A DNA stretch of 64,000 nt from Francisella adeliensis. Its GTDB lineage: Bacteria; Pseudomonadota; Gammaproteobacteria; Francisellales; Francisellaceae. Location: contig NZ_CP021781.1 of the NCBI RefSeq assembly GCF_003290445.1, forward strand, positions 434,001 through 498,000. The letters run 5' to 3'. Position 1 is the stretch's first letter; each line of letters opens with the position of its first letter. Shown here one piece after another: positions 54,186-63,457 of this stretch. Below the pieces are notes generated by a model. The model ran no database searches and was not told where the DNA came from. It saw only the letters and a list, made by a program, of their open reading frames with translations. The position numbers and the translations under genes were made by a program.

Positions 54186-55418
54186 TTAAATAACGTTCAA
54201 GCGCATAGTTTTATATATTCCTATAGCGCCTAGTATTCCAGCAATTATTAAAATCAAAGTATAGATTCCTAGTCCTGAAATACCATACTTTGCAGTGAAG
54301 ATACTAGCAATCAATGGAGCTGCCCCACTGAAACCATTACCAATACTATAGCTAATAGCGCACCCAGTAGCTCGCCACTTTTCATCAAACACTAACGAAA
54401 AATACGGAGATACTGAGCCTTGTATAGCAGCCATTAAGGCACAAAACACCAGCATGGAAAAGAAAGTTACTATGAAGTTATTAACTTCAAGCAACATTAT
54501 TAGTGGATAAAAAGTTATACCTAGCAGAACTAACGATACATAGAATACTTTCATGTAACCAAGCCTGTCTGCCAAATAGCCAAATAATGGGTATAATATA
54601 CATGCGAACAATAGTATAAAACTATTGAGTAATAAAGCATAGCTTTCAGAAGCATCCAAATACTCTATTTGATAGTTTACTAAATAAGTAAATACCATAT
54701 AGTATAGAGATGCGCACATACATGTAATTAATGAGACAATAATTATCTGACTATATTGGTTTTTAAGAGAAAAAAATAATCCACTCTGGTTGTCTTTGTG
54801 AGTTGGTTGGTGCATATGGTTTTCATTTCTATTTATATATAAATATATAACAAAAAGCACACCGCTAAAAATAAAAGGTACTCTCCAGATAAGCTGATTA
54901 TGGTTTTCAAATAATAATTCAGAGATTGCTCCAACGATTGAAGCTAATAGGAAACCCATTGAAGAAATTGAAAAGATCAAACCTACAGAAATGCCTGGTT
55001 TTCTCTTGGAATCACTTACCCCTAGTGTTATTAATGTTGGAAACTGCCCACCTACAGATAAGCCCTGGATGATCCTAAATATTATAAGTAAAATGGGGGC
55101 TAATATCCCTATCTCGGAGTAACTAGGAATTAATCCAATAAGTACTGTAGAAATCCCCATTGCTATAGTACAAGCATTAACGACATAAGTATATGAGAAG
55201 ATATCTGCTAGATAACCCATAACTAAAGCACCTACAGGTCTAATAATAGTGCCGATAAAGAATACTGAAAAAGTCAACAATAATGACAGTTGATGGCTAT
55301 CAGAAGGAAAGAAGTTTAAAGATATATATGTTGCAAAAAAAATGTATAATGAAAAATCGTACCATTCAAGTATATTTCCATAGGATACTTTTAAGAAAGA
55401 CAGAGTATTTTCTTTCAT
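54186..55418 (-). CDS. MFS transporter, metabolite:H+ symporter (ProP-like) family
   Basis: A 410-residue, 12-helix protein. GNILEWYDFSLYIFFATYIS in helix 1 and RPVGALVMGYLAD in loop 2-3 are the signature of the MHS group (ProP, KgtP, ShiA). RIIQGLSVGGQFP in helix 4 agrees. Francisella uses related phagosomal transporters for nutrient acquisition in host cells, but the substrate here is not evident. ProP's C-terminal coiled coil is absent. Confidence 0.86.
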   Translation of the reverse strand: MKENTLSFLKVSYGNILEWYDFSLYIFFATYISLNFFPSDSHQLSLLLTFSVFFIGTIIRPVGALVMGYLADIFSYTYVVNACTIAMGISTVLIGLIPSYSEIGILAPILLIIFRIIQGLSVGGQFPTLITLGVSDSKRKPGISVGLIFSISSMGFLLASIVGAISELLFENHNQLIWRVPFIFSGVLFVIYLYINRNENHMHQPTHKDNQSGLFFSLKNQYSQIIIVSLITCMCASLYYMVFTYLVNYQIEYLDASESYALLLNSFILLFACILYPLFGYLADRLGYMKVFYVSLVLLGITFYPLIMLLEVNNFIVTFFSMLVFCALMAAIQGSVSPYFSLVFDEKWRATGCAISYSIGNGFSGAAPLIASIFTAKYGISGLGIYTLILIIAGILGAIGIYKTMRLNVI

Positions 55419-55783
55419 AAACCTAGAGGTAATTAATAAAGGTATTGAGTTTAGTATATCTAAGTTTAAGTAGCATTTATAGTATAAATACTACCCTAAG
55501 TTAGTGTGTTAAAATTTAGGTGATTTATTATTTTTTACAAAGTGAGCAATTTTTTTAAGACTACTATTTATTTTGAAAAGCACCATAAGCGTTTTATAAA
55601 AACTTTAGTAAAAACAAACACGATAATATTTGTGGTTATAAATGATTCAAAGTTCTAAATTGCTTTAGAAGCTTCAAAATAATATTTTCTTAATTTGTTG
55701 GATTATTCTTTCATAGTTTTATAAAAGCAAGCAATATTAGTGACATTATCAATATAAATAAAGGTAATTGTAGTAGTTCTGTA
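55419..55783. other. Intergenic region without recognisable features
   Basis: About 365 very AT-rich bases between two minus-strand transporter genes. I see no coding potential, tRNA or clear terminator; promoter-like TATAAT stretches are common by composition alone. Confidence 0.5.
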
Positions 55784-57286
55784 TTAATCTTCAATCTTGT
55801 TGGCAGCATTAGCAGTTTTTTTACAGAAAGCCACATAGCGTCTATCTGTAACTATTAAGTAAAATATAGCTCCAATTAATCCTTCAAAAAGAGTGTGGTC
55901 CATAGGAGAAACTATACATACAAAAATTATAAATGGCATTACAAGTACCATGAGGTTCTTTAATCCAATCCTACGAAATTCAAAAGCACCAAATATTGTC
56001 ATAAGAACTACTAATATGATGCTCAAATGAATATTTGTTTCAACCTCTACAGTATTTAGAAGCATTGTTAATAGAACAAAAACTATCACACCAAAAATAC
56101 GCGTTTTAGGAGCTATCGCACCCATACTCACTGGAGCTGCCATATAACCTATTATATTGAAACCTGTAACTATTAGCATTAATGCAGCCCAGCTATCTGA
56201 AAATATTAGGAAAACTGCACAAATTAAGAAGTTTGCAATAAGAGCTCTGCGAGAGATATTTACTTTTTGGTTTAATTTAGCAAAGTAGCGAGGCATTTGG
56301 CCTTCTGCAGACATAGCATAAAGCATTCTTGAAGATGCTCCTAGGTAACTATATCCCGTAGCAGATGGACTAATAATACTATCAATAATTAGTAATATAG
56401 CTATATAGCCAAGACCAATAAGTGTTGCAACTTGCAATAATGGTGATTCAAAATCTAGTCCAGCCCAACCACCTTTTGAAATTAGGTAATCATGAGGTAC
56501 AGCCTGCATAAAAGCATATTGAAGTCCAAGATATAGTACAAGTACCAGTAGTAAAGAAAATATTATTGCAAGAGGAACATTTCTAGAGGGATTTTTAATC
56601 TCACTACTATAGGCTACTACAATTTGAAAGCCATTAAATGTGTATACTAACCCACCAGCTACAATCGCTGTTAGAGCATTTGATATTGTGAAATTATTGT
56701 TAGGAATTTCTGTGGATATGAGGCTGTGATGATTACCTGTATGAGTGAATGCATATATTAAAAATATAATTACAATAATTGCTGGAACAAACATTTTGAA
56801 TATTGTAATGCCATTATTCACGCCTGCAAGAAGTTTAACTCCATAGAAATTTATTATAAGATAAATCATAAGTATAGATAATGAAAGCATAACTCCATAG
56901 TTTGACATTACACCATTTTGCATAAGCCCGTGAAAGCTCTCCAAACCTGCTAGGTATTGAGTAGTTGCTTGGGCTTCTGTTGAAATCATTACGACTATTC
57001 CAAACCAGTTCGCAAAAGCAAAAGGCATAGCGAAAACACTATTATGTGATAATGCACTTGACCTAGTGGTAGCTCCCCTAACAGGATATACTGAGACAAC
57101 TTTTGCCAAACATAGTCCAACCATCATTATCATGATCGCAGCTAAACTCCATGATAAAAAAGCCCAATTACCAGCAGCTTTAGCAGTGAGCTGAGCACTA
57201 AATAGCCAACCCGAGCCAACCATAGATGTTACGCCAATTAAAACAGCACTGAACAAAGTCATTTTTTTTGCATTTTCGGTATCCAT
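55784..57286 (-). CDS. APC-family amino acid permease
   Basis: A 500-residue, 12-helix transporter. The first helix GVTSMVGSGWLFSAQLTAK is the unwound APC substrate helix, and FNGFQIVVAYSSEIKNPSRNVP in helix 6 with the following loop is characteristic. Members take up or exchange amino acids such as Glu/GABA, Arg or aromatic residues. Substrate not assigned. Confidence 0.87.
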   Translation of the reverse strand: MDTENAKKMTLFSAVLIGVTSMVGSGWLFSAQLTAKAAGNWAFLSWSLAAIMIMMVGLCLAKVVSVYPVRGATTRSSALSHNSVFAMPFAFANWFGIVVMISTEAQATTQYLAGLESFHGLMQNGVMSNYGVMLSLSILMIYLIINFYGVKLLAGVNNGITIFKMFVPAIIVIIFLIYAFTHTGNHHSLISTEIPNNNFTISNALTAIVAGGLVYTFNGFQIVVAYSSEIKNPSRNVPLAIIFSLLLVLVLYLGLQYAFMQAVPHDYLISKGGWAGLDFESPLLQVATLIGLGYIAILLIIDSIISPSATGYSYLGASSRMLYAMSAEGQMPRYFAKLNQKVNISRRALIANFLICAVFLIFSDSWAALMLIVTGFNIIGYMAAPVSMGAIAPKTRIFGVIVFVLLTMLLNTVEVETNIHLSIILVVLMTIFGAFEFRRIGLKNLMVLVMPFIIFVCIVSPMDHTLFEGLIGAIFYLIVTDRRYVAFCKKTANAANKIED

Positions 57287-57403
57287 TGAATTATCCTTTG
57301 AGAAAATTAATAATCTGCCTAGATTTGAATATACACATAAACTGCTGTTAATAAAATAGATTTAATGGTTAAATAGTATTAAGAATTAAGTTTGTAACTT
57401 CAG

Positions 57404-58192
57404 TTAGAAATTATCAGCTTGGTTATTTTCAATATATTTTGCTTTAGAAATATTAAAACTCTTTTGCTCGGGTTTTGGTATATATTTGATTTTCTTAAAT
57501 ACAATTTTCAAAGCTTGCCAATGTATTAAATAGATCACTTTAAAAGTTAAAATGGGACATCTGAAAAATTGTTTTATTAAGTTTGAGCTGACTAATTCTT
57601 TCGCGTTAGCTGAGATAGATGTACCAAGTTGTAATTTATCATCATAGTAGTTTATAATGATTTGATTTTTAGCATTATCTGAAAAATTAAGTTTAAAGTT
57701 GAATTTATAGTGCCCTTGTCTTCGATAAAAAGGTGATACATGAAAGTCCTTTTCTGCTTTAAACCAGCATTTATCATATATTTCATCGCCATTTTTGTGG
57801 CAAATATAGCTATGTGTTTCCTTGAAAGTGTTATTTACTTCTGCAATTACTGAAATAAGCTTGTTTTGATGGTAGCAGAGCCAAAAACTTACTGGATTGA
57901 AAAGATAACCTAAAATTCTTGGCATTGTTACAAGTTTAATATTATCAAACTCTAGATTATTTTGATTAAGAAGGTTTATCACCCAATCAACACTTTTTGA
58001 GCCATCACGATTACCATGATCTTTGTCATGAAAACTAAATATATTAGGCTTATTGATGCTGAAAAATTTAGAGTCTGATTGTAAGTCAAGCATATCTAAA
58101 ACGATATAATAAGATTTATACTTAAAAGAATTAACTTTTGGATGATGCCTTTTATGAAATACTTCAGAACTTAAAATAAAGTTTTTTACCAC
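57404..58192 (-). CDS. DUF1365 family protein
   Basis: A 262-residue protein with the DUF1365 pattern: an early HKRHHPKVNSF, the phrase MPRILGYLFNPVSFWLCYH, the NNTFKETHSY block and KDFHVSPFY. The family is found next to an FAD-dependent oxidoreductase and usually a cyclopropane-fatty-acid synthase-like methyltransferase, in clusters linked to fatty-acid modification and membrane stress. The reaction is not settled. Its start overlaps the stop of the oxidoreductase gene by 7 bases. Confidence 0.88.
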   Translation of the reverse strand: MVKNFILSSEVFHKRHHPKVNSFKYKSYYIVLDMLDLQSDSKFFSINKPNIFSFHDKDHGNRDGSKSVDWVINLLNQNNLEFDNIKLVTMPRILGYLFNPVSFWLCYHQNKLISVIAEVNNTFKETHSYICHKNGDEIYDKCWFKAEKDFHVSPFYRRQGHYKFNFKLNFSDNAKNQIIINYYDDKLQLGTSISANAKELVSSNLIKQFFRCPILTFKVIYLIHWQALKIVFKKIKYIPKPEQKSFNISKAKYIENNQADNF

Positions 58193-59439
58193 GGAGTATT
58201 AGCCCCTAATATTTTTGCGACATTTACTGCACTAAGTATACCATCTTCATGGAAACCATAACGCAAATATGCTCCGCAGAAATAAGTATTATTGTCACCT
58301 TGGATACTTGGAATCTTAGCTTGAGCATCTATAGCTTTTTTATCAAACACTGGGTGAGAGAAGTTATGTTCATTAATTATTTTACTTGCATCTGGCTTTT
58401 GGTCTGGGTTTACAGTTACAAAATAGTCGGTGCTGGTATTTAAAGGCTGTAGGTTATTCATCCAATAGCTTAATGAAACCACTTTGCGTGAGTCATTTAA
58501 ATCTTTACTCAAATAATTCCAACTTGACCAAGCTTTTTTACGCTTTGGCATTATATTTTTATCTGTATGTAATATCACTTTATTTGGCTGATATTTGATT
58601 GCACCGACTAGAGTATTTTCATCGCTAGTTGGTTTATCGAGTAATTCAATAGCTTCATCAGAGTGACAAGCAAATATAACTTTATCAAAATATTTAGTCA
58701 CATTATCAGAGGAAGTTATTTCGATAGCTTCATTACGCACAACTTTAGATGCTCCAAACTCAAACTTTACACCACTTTTTTTAAGTTCTTCAACAACTTT
58801 AGTAACATAAGTTTTGCTACCACCTTGGACAGTGTACCATTGGACAGGCATTGTTACAGTAAGCAATCCATGATTATTAAAAAATCTAATAAAACTAAGA
58901 GCAGGGAACTCATACATTTTTTTTAGAGGTGTACTCCAAATGCAAGCTCCCATGGCAAGTAGATAGTAGTTTCTAAACCATTTACCAACTTTTAGCGTAT
59001 CTAAGTAGTTTGCAAGACTAATGTTTTCATCAAGAGTTTTATCCTTTAGGTGTTGCTTAGATATTTTATTAAATTTAAAAATATCCCTAACCATCTTGTA
59101 AAAACTAGGTTTTAGTAAATTTGATTTTTGAGCTATTAAGCTTGAAAGTGCATTTGAACCATATTCTAAAGCACCATTTTTAATTGAGACACCAAAAGAC
59201 ATATTGCTTTTAGCCGTAGGTACATCAAGATGCTTTAAAAATCTTGTAAGGTGGTAATAAGTCTCATGGTTAAAAACTATAAACCCAGTATCAACAGGGG
59301 TATCATTTACATTTAAAGTGCGAGCATGACCACCAAAGTAGTCATTTTTTTCATACAAAATTACTTCAAATTTATCTTTTAAAAGATATGCTGAGGCTAA
59401 GCCTGATATCCCACTACCAATAATTGCAATTTTTTCCAT
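58186..59439 (-). CDS. NAD/FAD-dependent amine-oxidase-like oxidoreductase
   Basis: A 417-residue flavoprotein. It starts with the FAD Rossmann motif IGSGISGLASAYLLKD, followed by EKNDYFGGHARTL and NDTPVDTGFIVFN, and ends with YFCGAYLRYGFHEDGILSA, typical of the group paired with DUF1365 proteins. Likely substrates are unsaturated fatty acyl chains of membrane lipids. It is the first gene of the pair. The synthase-like methyltransferase that usually completes the cluster is not found here. Confidence 0.9.
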   Translation of the reverse strand: MEKIAIIGSGISGLASAYLLKDKFEVILYEKNDYFGGHARTLNVNDTPVDTGFIVFNHETYYHLTRFLKHLDVPTAKSNMSFGVSIKNGALEYGSNALSSLIAQKSNLLKPSFYKMVRDIFKFNKISKQHLKDKTLDENISLANYLDTLKVGKWFRNYYLLAMGACIWSTPLKKMYEFPALSFIRFFNNHGLLTVTMPVQWYTVQGGSKTYVTKVVEELKKSGVKFEFGASKVVRNEAIEITSSDNVTKYFDKVIFACHSDEAIELLDKPTSDENTLVGAIKYQPNKVILHTDKNIMPKRKKAWSSWNYLSKDLNDSRKVVSLSYWMNNLQPLNTSTDYFVTVNPDQKPDASKIINEHNFSHPVFDKKAIDAQAKIPSIQGDNNTYFCGAYLRYGFHEDGILSAVNVAKILGANTPW

Positions 59440-59514
59440 GATAACTTAAGTAATATATGTTTACTATATTAGGAATAATAAATATGAATCAATTAAAAGG
59501 CGAGTTAAAGTTTG

Positions 59515-60558
59515 TTAATGTAATGGTAGCTTAATAATTATGCTTAGGCCATGAGGTGTATTCGCTTTAGCTTCTATGCTACCACCATGTAGTTCAATAA
59601 TATTTTTAACAAGAGCCAATCCTAGTCCGTTACCAGACTGAGTTCGGCTGATATCTTCACGAAAAAATCTTTCAAATATCTTCTCAATATTAGCAGAATT
59701 AATACCACTACCTGAGTCAGAGATTTCTAAATTATAACTTGAGCCTTCTATAAATCCATTTATAGAAATATAAGTATTCTCTCCAGCATATTTATAACAA
59801 TTATCTAAGATATTAACTATGCTTTGAAATATTAAGTTTTTATCGACATTTAAGCTTTTATGAGTAATTTGAGATTTTATGGAAATATTTTTGTCTTCTA
59901 AAACAGGTGCGTAGAGCTCTATGGCATCATTAGCAAGTTGAGATATTTCTATACGCTTTTTTTGAAGTTTCTCACGACCATGCTCAAGTCTATTTAGCCT
60001 AAGTAGACTGTTAAAAATTTCTAACAGCTTATCACACTCATCTACAGCTTCTTGTGTCTCTTGGTTTGGGTTAGCTTCGTGGATGCTTTCAAGTTTGTTT
60101 CTAAGTCGTGTGAGAGGGGTTTTTAAGTCATGTGCGATATTGTCTGTAACACTTTTTATGTCGTTTAAAAGTGCATCGATACTACCAAAAAGTATGTTAA
60201 GCATGTTTGATAGATTACTTAAATCATCCCAGTTAGAAATTGTCTCAATTCGACGACTAAAATCTTCAGTATTTACAATAGATGCTGCAGAGCTTGATAT
60301 GTGGTTAATAGTTCTAACAACAAAGACACTTATAGCAAAGCTTATAATAACTACACTTAAAGTTGAAAATATTCCGATACTTAGTGGAACGATATGCTCA
60401 AGTATTTTACTACCTACAGATGAATATATTACATAGCCCCAAGATATTATACTCATAGCAAGCAATACTGTGAAAAGTATAGCCATTTTAAAACTAGAGC
60501 TTATTATGTATTGTCGTTGAATTGGTTGGTTATGATTGGTCCTGTATGACATAGCCAA
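59515..60558 (-). CDS. Sensor histidine kinase (HAMP-HisKA-HATPase)
   Basis: A 347-residue inner-membrane kinase. Two membrane helices (about 25-45 and 57-82) enclose only a ten-residue periplasmic loop, so it probably senses a membrane or intramembrane cue. A HAMP region follows, then the phospho-acceptor H143 in NIAHDLKTPLTRLRN, the N-box NILDNCYKYA, and G-boxes ISDSGSGI and GNGLGLALVKNI. It overlaps the response-regulator gene by 29 bases. It may correspond to the BfpK kinase of F. novicida, but this is a guess. Confidence 0.9.
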   Translation of the reverse strand: MAMSYRTNHNQPIQRQYIISSSFKMAILFTVLLAMSIISWGYVIYSSVGSKILEHIVPLSIGIFSTLSVVIISFAISVFVVRTINHISSSAASIVNTEDFSRRIETISNWDDLSNLSNMLNILFGSIDALLNDIKSVTDNIAHDLKTPLTRLRNKLESIHEANPNQETQEAVDECDKLLEIFNSLLRLNRLEHGREKLQKKRIEISQLANDAIELYAPVLEDKNISIKSQITHKSLNVDKNLIFQSIVNILDNCYKYAGENTYISINGFIEGSSYNLEISDSGSGINSANIEKIFERFFREDISRTQSGNGLGLALVKNIIELHGGSIEAKANTPHGLSIIIKLPLH

Positions 60559-61225
60559 AGCCTCTTACAGTTTTTATTGGGTCATCACCACCATTTTCGG
60601 TGAGCTTGTTACGAAGCCTAGAAATGTGTACTTCAACAACATTAGTCTGAGGGTCAAAATCATAGTCCCATACTTCTTTGAGAATCATATTTTTGCTAAT
60701 AACTTCATTTTGATGCTTTAGGAGTAAGTGTAGAACTTTGTACTCTCGTTGTTGTAACGGAATCAATATCCCATCACGATGAACTTCATGAGCTAACTCA
60801 TCAAGCACTATATCATTACAAGTTATTTTATGTGTAGTCGGCTGTGATAACTGCTTAGTTCGATTGTGTAAAATATTTACTCTAATCATCAATTCATCAA
60901 TAGAAAAAGGCTTAGTCAGGTAATCATCACTACCAGCTGTAAGACCTGTGATTTTATTTTCGGTACTGTCAAGAGCGCTAAGTACTATGACTGGTGTGGT
61001 TACTTGTTGTTTGCGTAATATTTTAAGTAGAGAAATACCATCAAGATAAGGCATCATCCAATCAATAACAATTACATCGTATTCATTAGTGTTTATCAGA
61101 AATAGAGCCTCTTTACCATCATAAGCTACAGTTACGTTGATGTTATTTCTTACAAACCTAGTTTTTATGAAGTTGGCAGTTTCTTTATCATCATCAGCTA
61201 CTAGCACATTTATCTTATCGGACAT
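60530..61225 (-). CDS. OmpR/PhoB-family response regulator
   Basis: A 231-residue regulator with a receiver domain (acid pocket ADDD, phospho-acceptor D55 in VIVIDWMMPYLDG, K in LTKPFSIDE) and a C-terminal winged helix (QQREYKVLHLLL, NVVEVHISRLRNKL, TVRGFGYVI). It precedes and overlaps its kinase gene. The pair resembles QseBC/BfpRK-like systems. No target can be read from this window. Confidence 0.92.
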   Translation of the reverse strand: MSDKINVLVADDDKETANFIKTRFVRNNINVTVAYDGKEALFLINTNEYDVIVIDWMMPYLDGISLLKILRKQQVTTPVIVLSALDSTENKITGLTAGSDDYLTKPFSIDELMIRVNILHNRTKQLSQPTTHKITCNDIVLDELAHEVHRDGILIPLQQREYKVLHLLLKHQNEVISKNMILKEVWDYDFDPQTNVVEVHISRLRNKLTENGGDDPIKTVRGFGYVIQDQS

Positions 61226-61355
61226 AAAAAAGTATTGTTTATGGATATCAAAGTAATTATATCAGTCGCAATGAAAAATCTTGAAAAAAATAATAATAGA
61301 AATTACTTTATATGTTGTAATTGAATTCCTTAAATAAGATAGTGGAGATTAGACT

Positions 61356-61880
61356 ATGAAAAAGGCACTTATGATAATTTTAGGTTTAGGCTTAGTAACA
61401 AGTGGTTTTGCAGAAACATATACTGTATATGAAAAACCTGATACCTCATCAAAAAAAGTGGCTAGGATTGATAATAATAGTCCTAAATATGAGGCTATTT
61501 TTGTAAAAAACAGCTGGGTTGAAATAGTAGACAAAACTACGGGCCAAGTTGGTTGGATTGAACAAGGTACAGCAGTTGAAAAAGCTAGTAAGCAAGGAAT
61601 GGTAGATAAAGTCTTTGCAAGGTTTCAAGAAAGGCAGCAAAAGATGCAACAGCATTTTCAAAAAATGATGGATAGCATAGATGCTGATGCAGATATTTCT
61701 ACGAATATTCCTAGTAGTGGTTCGACAGCTAATACCCAAGTTAGTAAGAAGTCTAGCTCTATAACTATAAACTCAAATGGTAAAACGGCTAAGGTTATTA
61801 AAACAACCAATAATAATGGTAGTGTAAAAACTGTCGAGAAAGAAGTTCCAGCTGATAAGCTTGATGATTTGAAGTTATAA
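61356..61880 (+). CDS. Secreted protein with an N-terminal SH3-like domain
   Basis: A 174-residue exported protein: signal peptide ending GFA, a bacterial SH3 domain (about 20-72, YEKPDTSSKKVARI, NSWVEIVD, VGWIEQG), a short Gln/Met-rich helix (FQERQQKMQQHFQKMMDS) and a Ser/Lys-rich tail with a repeated KxxKxxNxNG pattern. SH3 domains of this class bind the cell wall or other proteins. Divergent from the two-component genes, with GGAG before the ATG. Confidence 0.75.
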   Translation: MKKALMIILGLGLVTSGFAETYTVYEKPDTSSKKVARIDNNSPKYEAIFVKNSWVEIVDKTTGQVGWIEQGTAVEKASKQGMVDKVFARFQERQQKMQQHFQKMMDSIDADADISTNIPSSGSTANTQVSKKSSSITINSNGKTAKVIKTTNNNGSVKTVEKEVPADKLDDLKL

Positions 61881-61956
61881 CGATTAAAGTTCTATCCAGA
61901 ATATAGTCTATATGCTAGTATATGAGATTAAAGAAATCATTCTATGAGAGATTTAT

Positions 61957-62607
61957 ATGTCTAATAAAAGCTCTGATGCAGGACAAAAGATTTATTCTAA
62001 AACAGTATTAAAAATCTATAATTTTTGGGTTTTATTTTTTAATAATAGGTTTCTCTGGAAATGCAAAACCTCTAACTTAGTTGATCTTTATAGTAAGAAT
62101 GTTAGCCGTAATCATTTGGATGTTGGCGTTGGCTCTGGTTATTTGCTTAATAAAGTTAGAAATAAATTAGATAAAGTTACTTTAATGGATTTAAATCCGA
62201 CATGCCTTGATTATGTTGAAAATGTGTTAAAAGATAAAGAAGTTAGCAAAGTTCAGACGGACATACTTGTGAATGTGCCAGAATCATTTCATAACCAGTT
62301 TGATTCAATTGGTGCAAATTACCTTATACATTGTTTGCCAGATAACAATACTAAAGATATGGTCTTTAAAAATCTTGCTAAGATGCTGAAGTCTACAGGC
62401 GTGGCTTTTGGTTCTACTATTATTAATGGGTATGATTCAAAAATGGCTATAAATGTTGCAGATAAGTTTAATAAAAAGGGTATTTTTGATAACGAAAATG
62501 ATTCTTACGAAAAAATTGAGCAATACATAAAAGAAAATTTTGAAAATCATGAAATAAGCCAAGTAGGATCAGTTTGTATTTTTTCTATGTCGCATCCTAT
62601 AAAATAA
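61957..62607 (+). CDS. Class I SAM-dependent methyltransferase
   Basis: A 216-residue methyltransferase. Motif I is LDVGVGSGYLLNKV, motif II TLMDLNPTCLDYV, and FDSIGANYLIHCLPDN corresponds to motif IV. The wide family includes small-molecule and lipid methylases; a relation to phospholipid or antibiotic methyltransferases cannot be settled by eye. Transcribed alone. Confidence 0.85.
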   Translation: MSNKSSDAGQKIYSKTVLKIYNFWVLFFNNRFLWKCKTSNLVDLYSKNVSRNHLDVGVGSGYLLNKVRNKLDKVTLMDLNPTCLDYVENVLKDKEVSKVQTDILVNVPESFHNQFDSIGANYLIHCLPDNNTKDMVFKNLAKMLKSTGVAFGSTIINGYDSKMAINVADKFNKKGIFDNENDSYEKIEQYIKENFENHEISQVGSVCIFSMSHPIK

Positions 62608-62788
62608 CTACTCTAGTTTACATAACATTTCCATTTATCAGTATTTTTTTGGTTAAATATGGCTTTATAGCTAATAGTTAAGGGTTAATAACCGTAGAGT
62701 AAATTTTTCAATACCTCGATATAAATTCCACATTTTGATTTGCATTATGTATAATCGAAGTTATAAGGAATTTATATTTATTAAATAA

Positions 62789-63397
62789 ATGAAAAATAAA
62801 ATGCTTACAACTGCATTTGCAGTAGGACTGGTTATATCTTTAGCTTCATGCGGTAAAACAACAGTCGCTTATGAAGATGCTAATGGAATAGATACTACAT
62901 CGATAGACTTTAGTTCTACAGATTTACAAGCTATGACGAAAGATATGTCCGAAGATATGCTAAATTCAAGATCAGTTAAGAAAATCACAGCGATGGATAC
63001 GCCAACGTTATTCTTTAGTAATATTAGAAATGAAACTCGTGAGCATATAAATACAACCATGCTTTCAAACACTGTGCAAACACAAATTATTAAGTCTGGG
63101 CTTTTTCAAGTTACAGATATGACACAAATTAAAAATGTGAAAGAGCAGCTTGGGTATCAGGCAAATAGTGGTATGGTTGATCAAAGTACGGCTACGAAGA
63201 TAGGTCAGCATATAGGTGCTAGATATATGGTTTATGGTAGTATTCAAGATATAGATAATACGAGTGTTGATAAAGATAAAAGATCTAAGTTTTTCTTGGC
63301 GACATTGAAAATGATGGATTTAAAAACTGGTCTTGTTATTTGGCAGGATGATAAGCAAATTCGTAAATCACAAACTAAATCAACATTTGGTTGGTAG
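62789..63397 (+). CDS. LpoB-like penicillin-binding protein activator lipoprotein
   Basis: A 202-residue lipoprotein (lipobox LASC). The mature part contains FFSNIRNETREHINTTMLSN, IIKSGLFQVTD, GARYMVYGSIQDID and MMDLKTGLVIWQDDKQIRK, the pattern of PF13036 (LpoB/YcfM), which in enterobacteria reaches across the peptidoglycan to activate PBP1b. The proline-rich linker of E. coli LpoB is missing. Followed after 60 bases by another secreted-protein gene. Confidence 0.85.
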   Translation: MKNKMLTTAFAVGLVISLASCGKTTVAYEDANGIDTTSIDFSSTDLQAMTKDMSEDMLNSRSVKKITAMDTPTLFFSNIRNETREHINTTMLSNTVQTQIIKSGLFQVTDMTQIKNVKEQLGYQANSGMVDQSTATKIGQHIGARYMVYGSIQDIDNTSVDKDKRSKFFLATLKMMDLKTGLVIWQDDKQIRKSQTKSTFGW

Positions 63398-63457
63398 GCG
63401 ATTGTTTTAGGTAATTGCTCTTTTATGAGTAGTTGTTGAACTATTAGGAGATATGAT

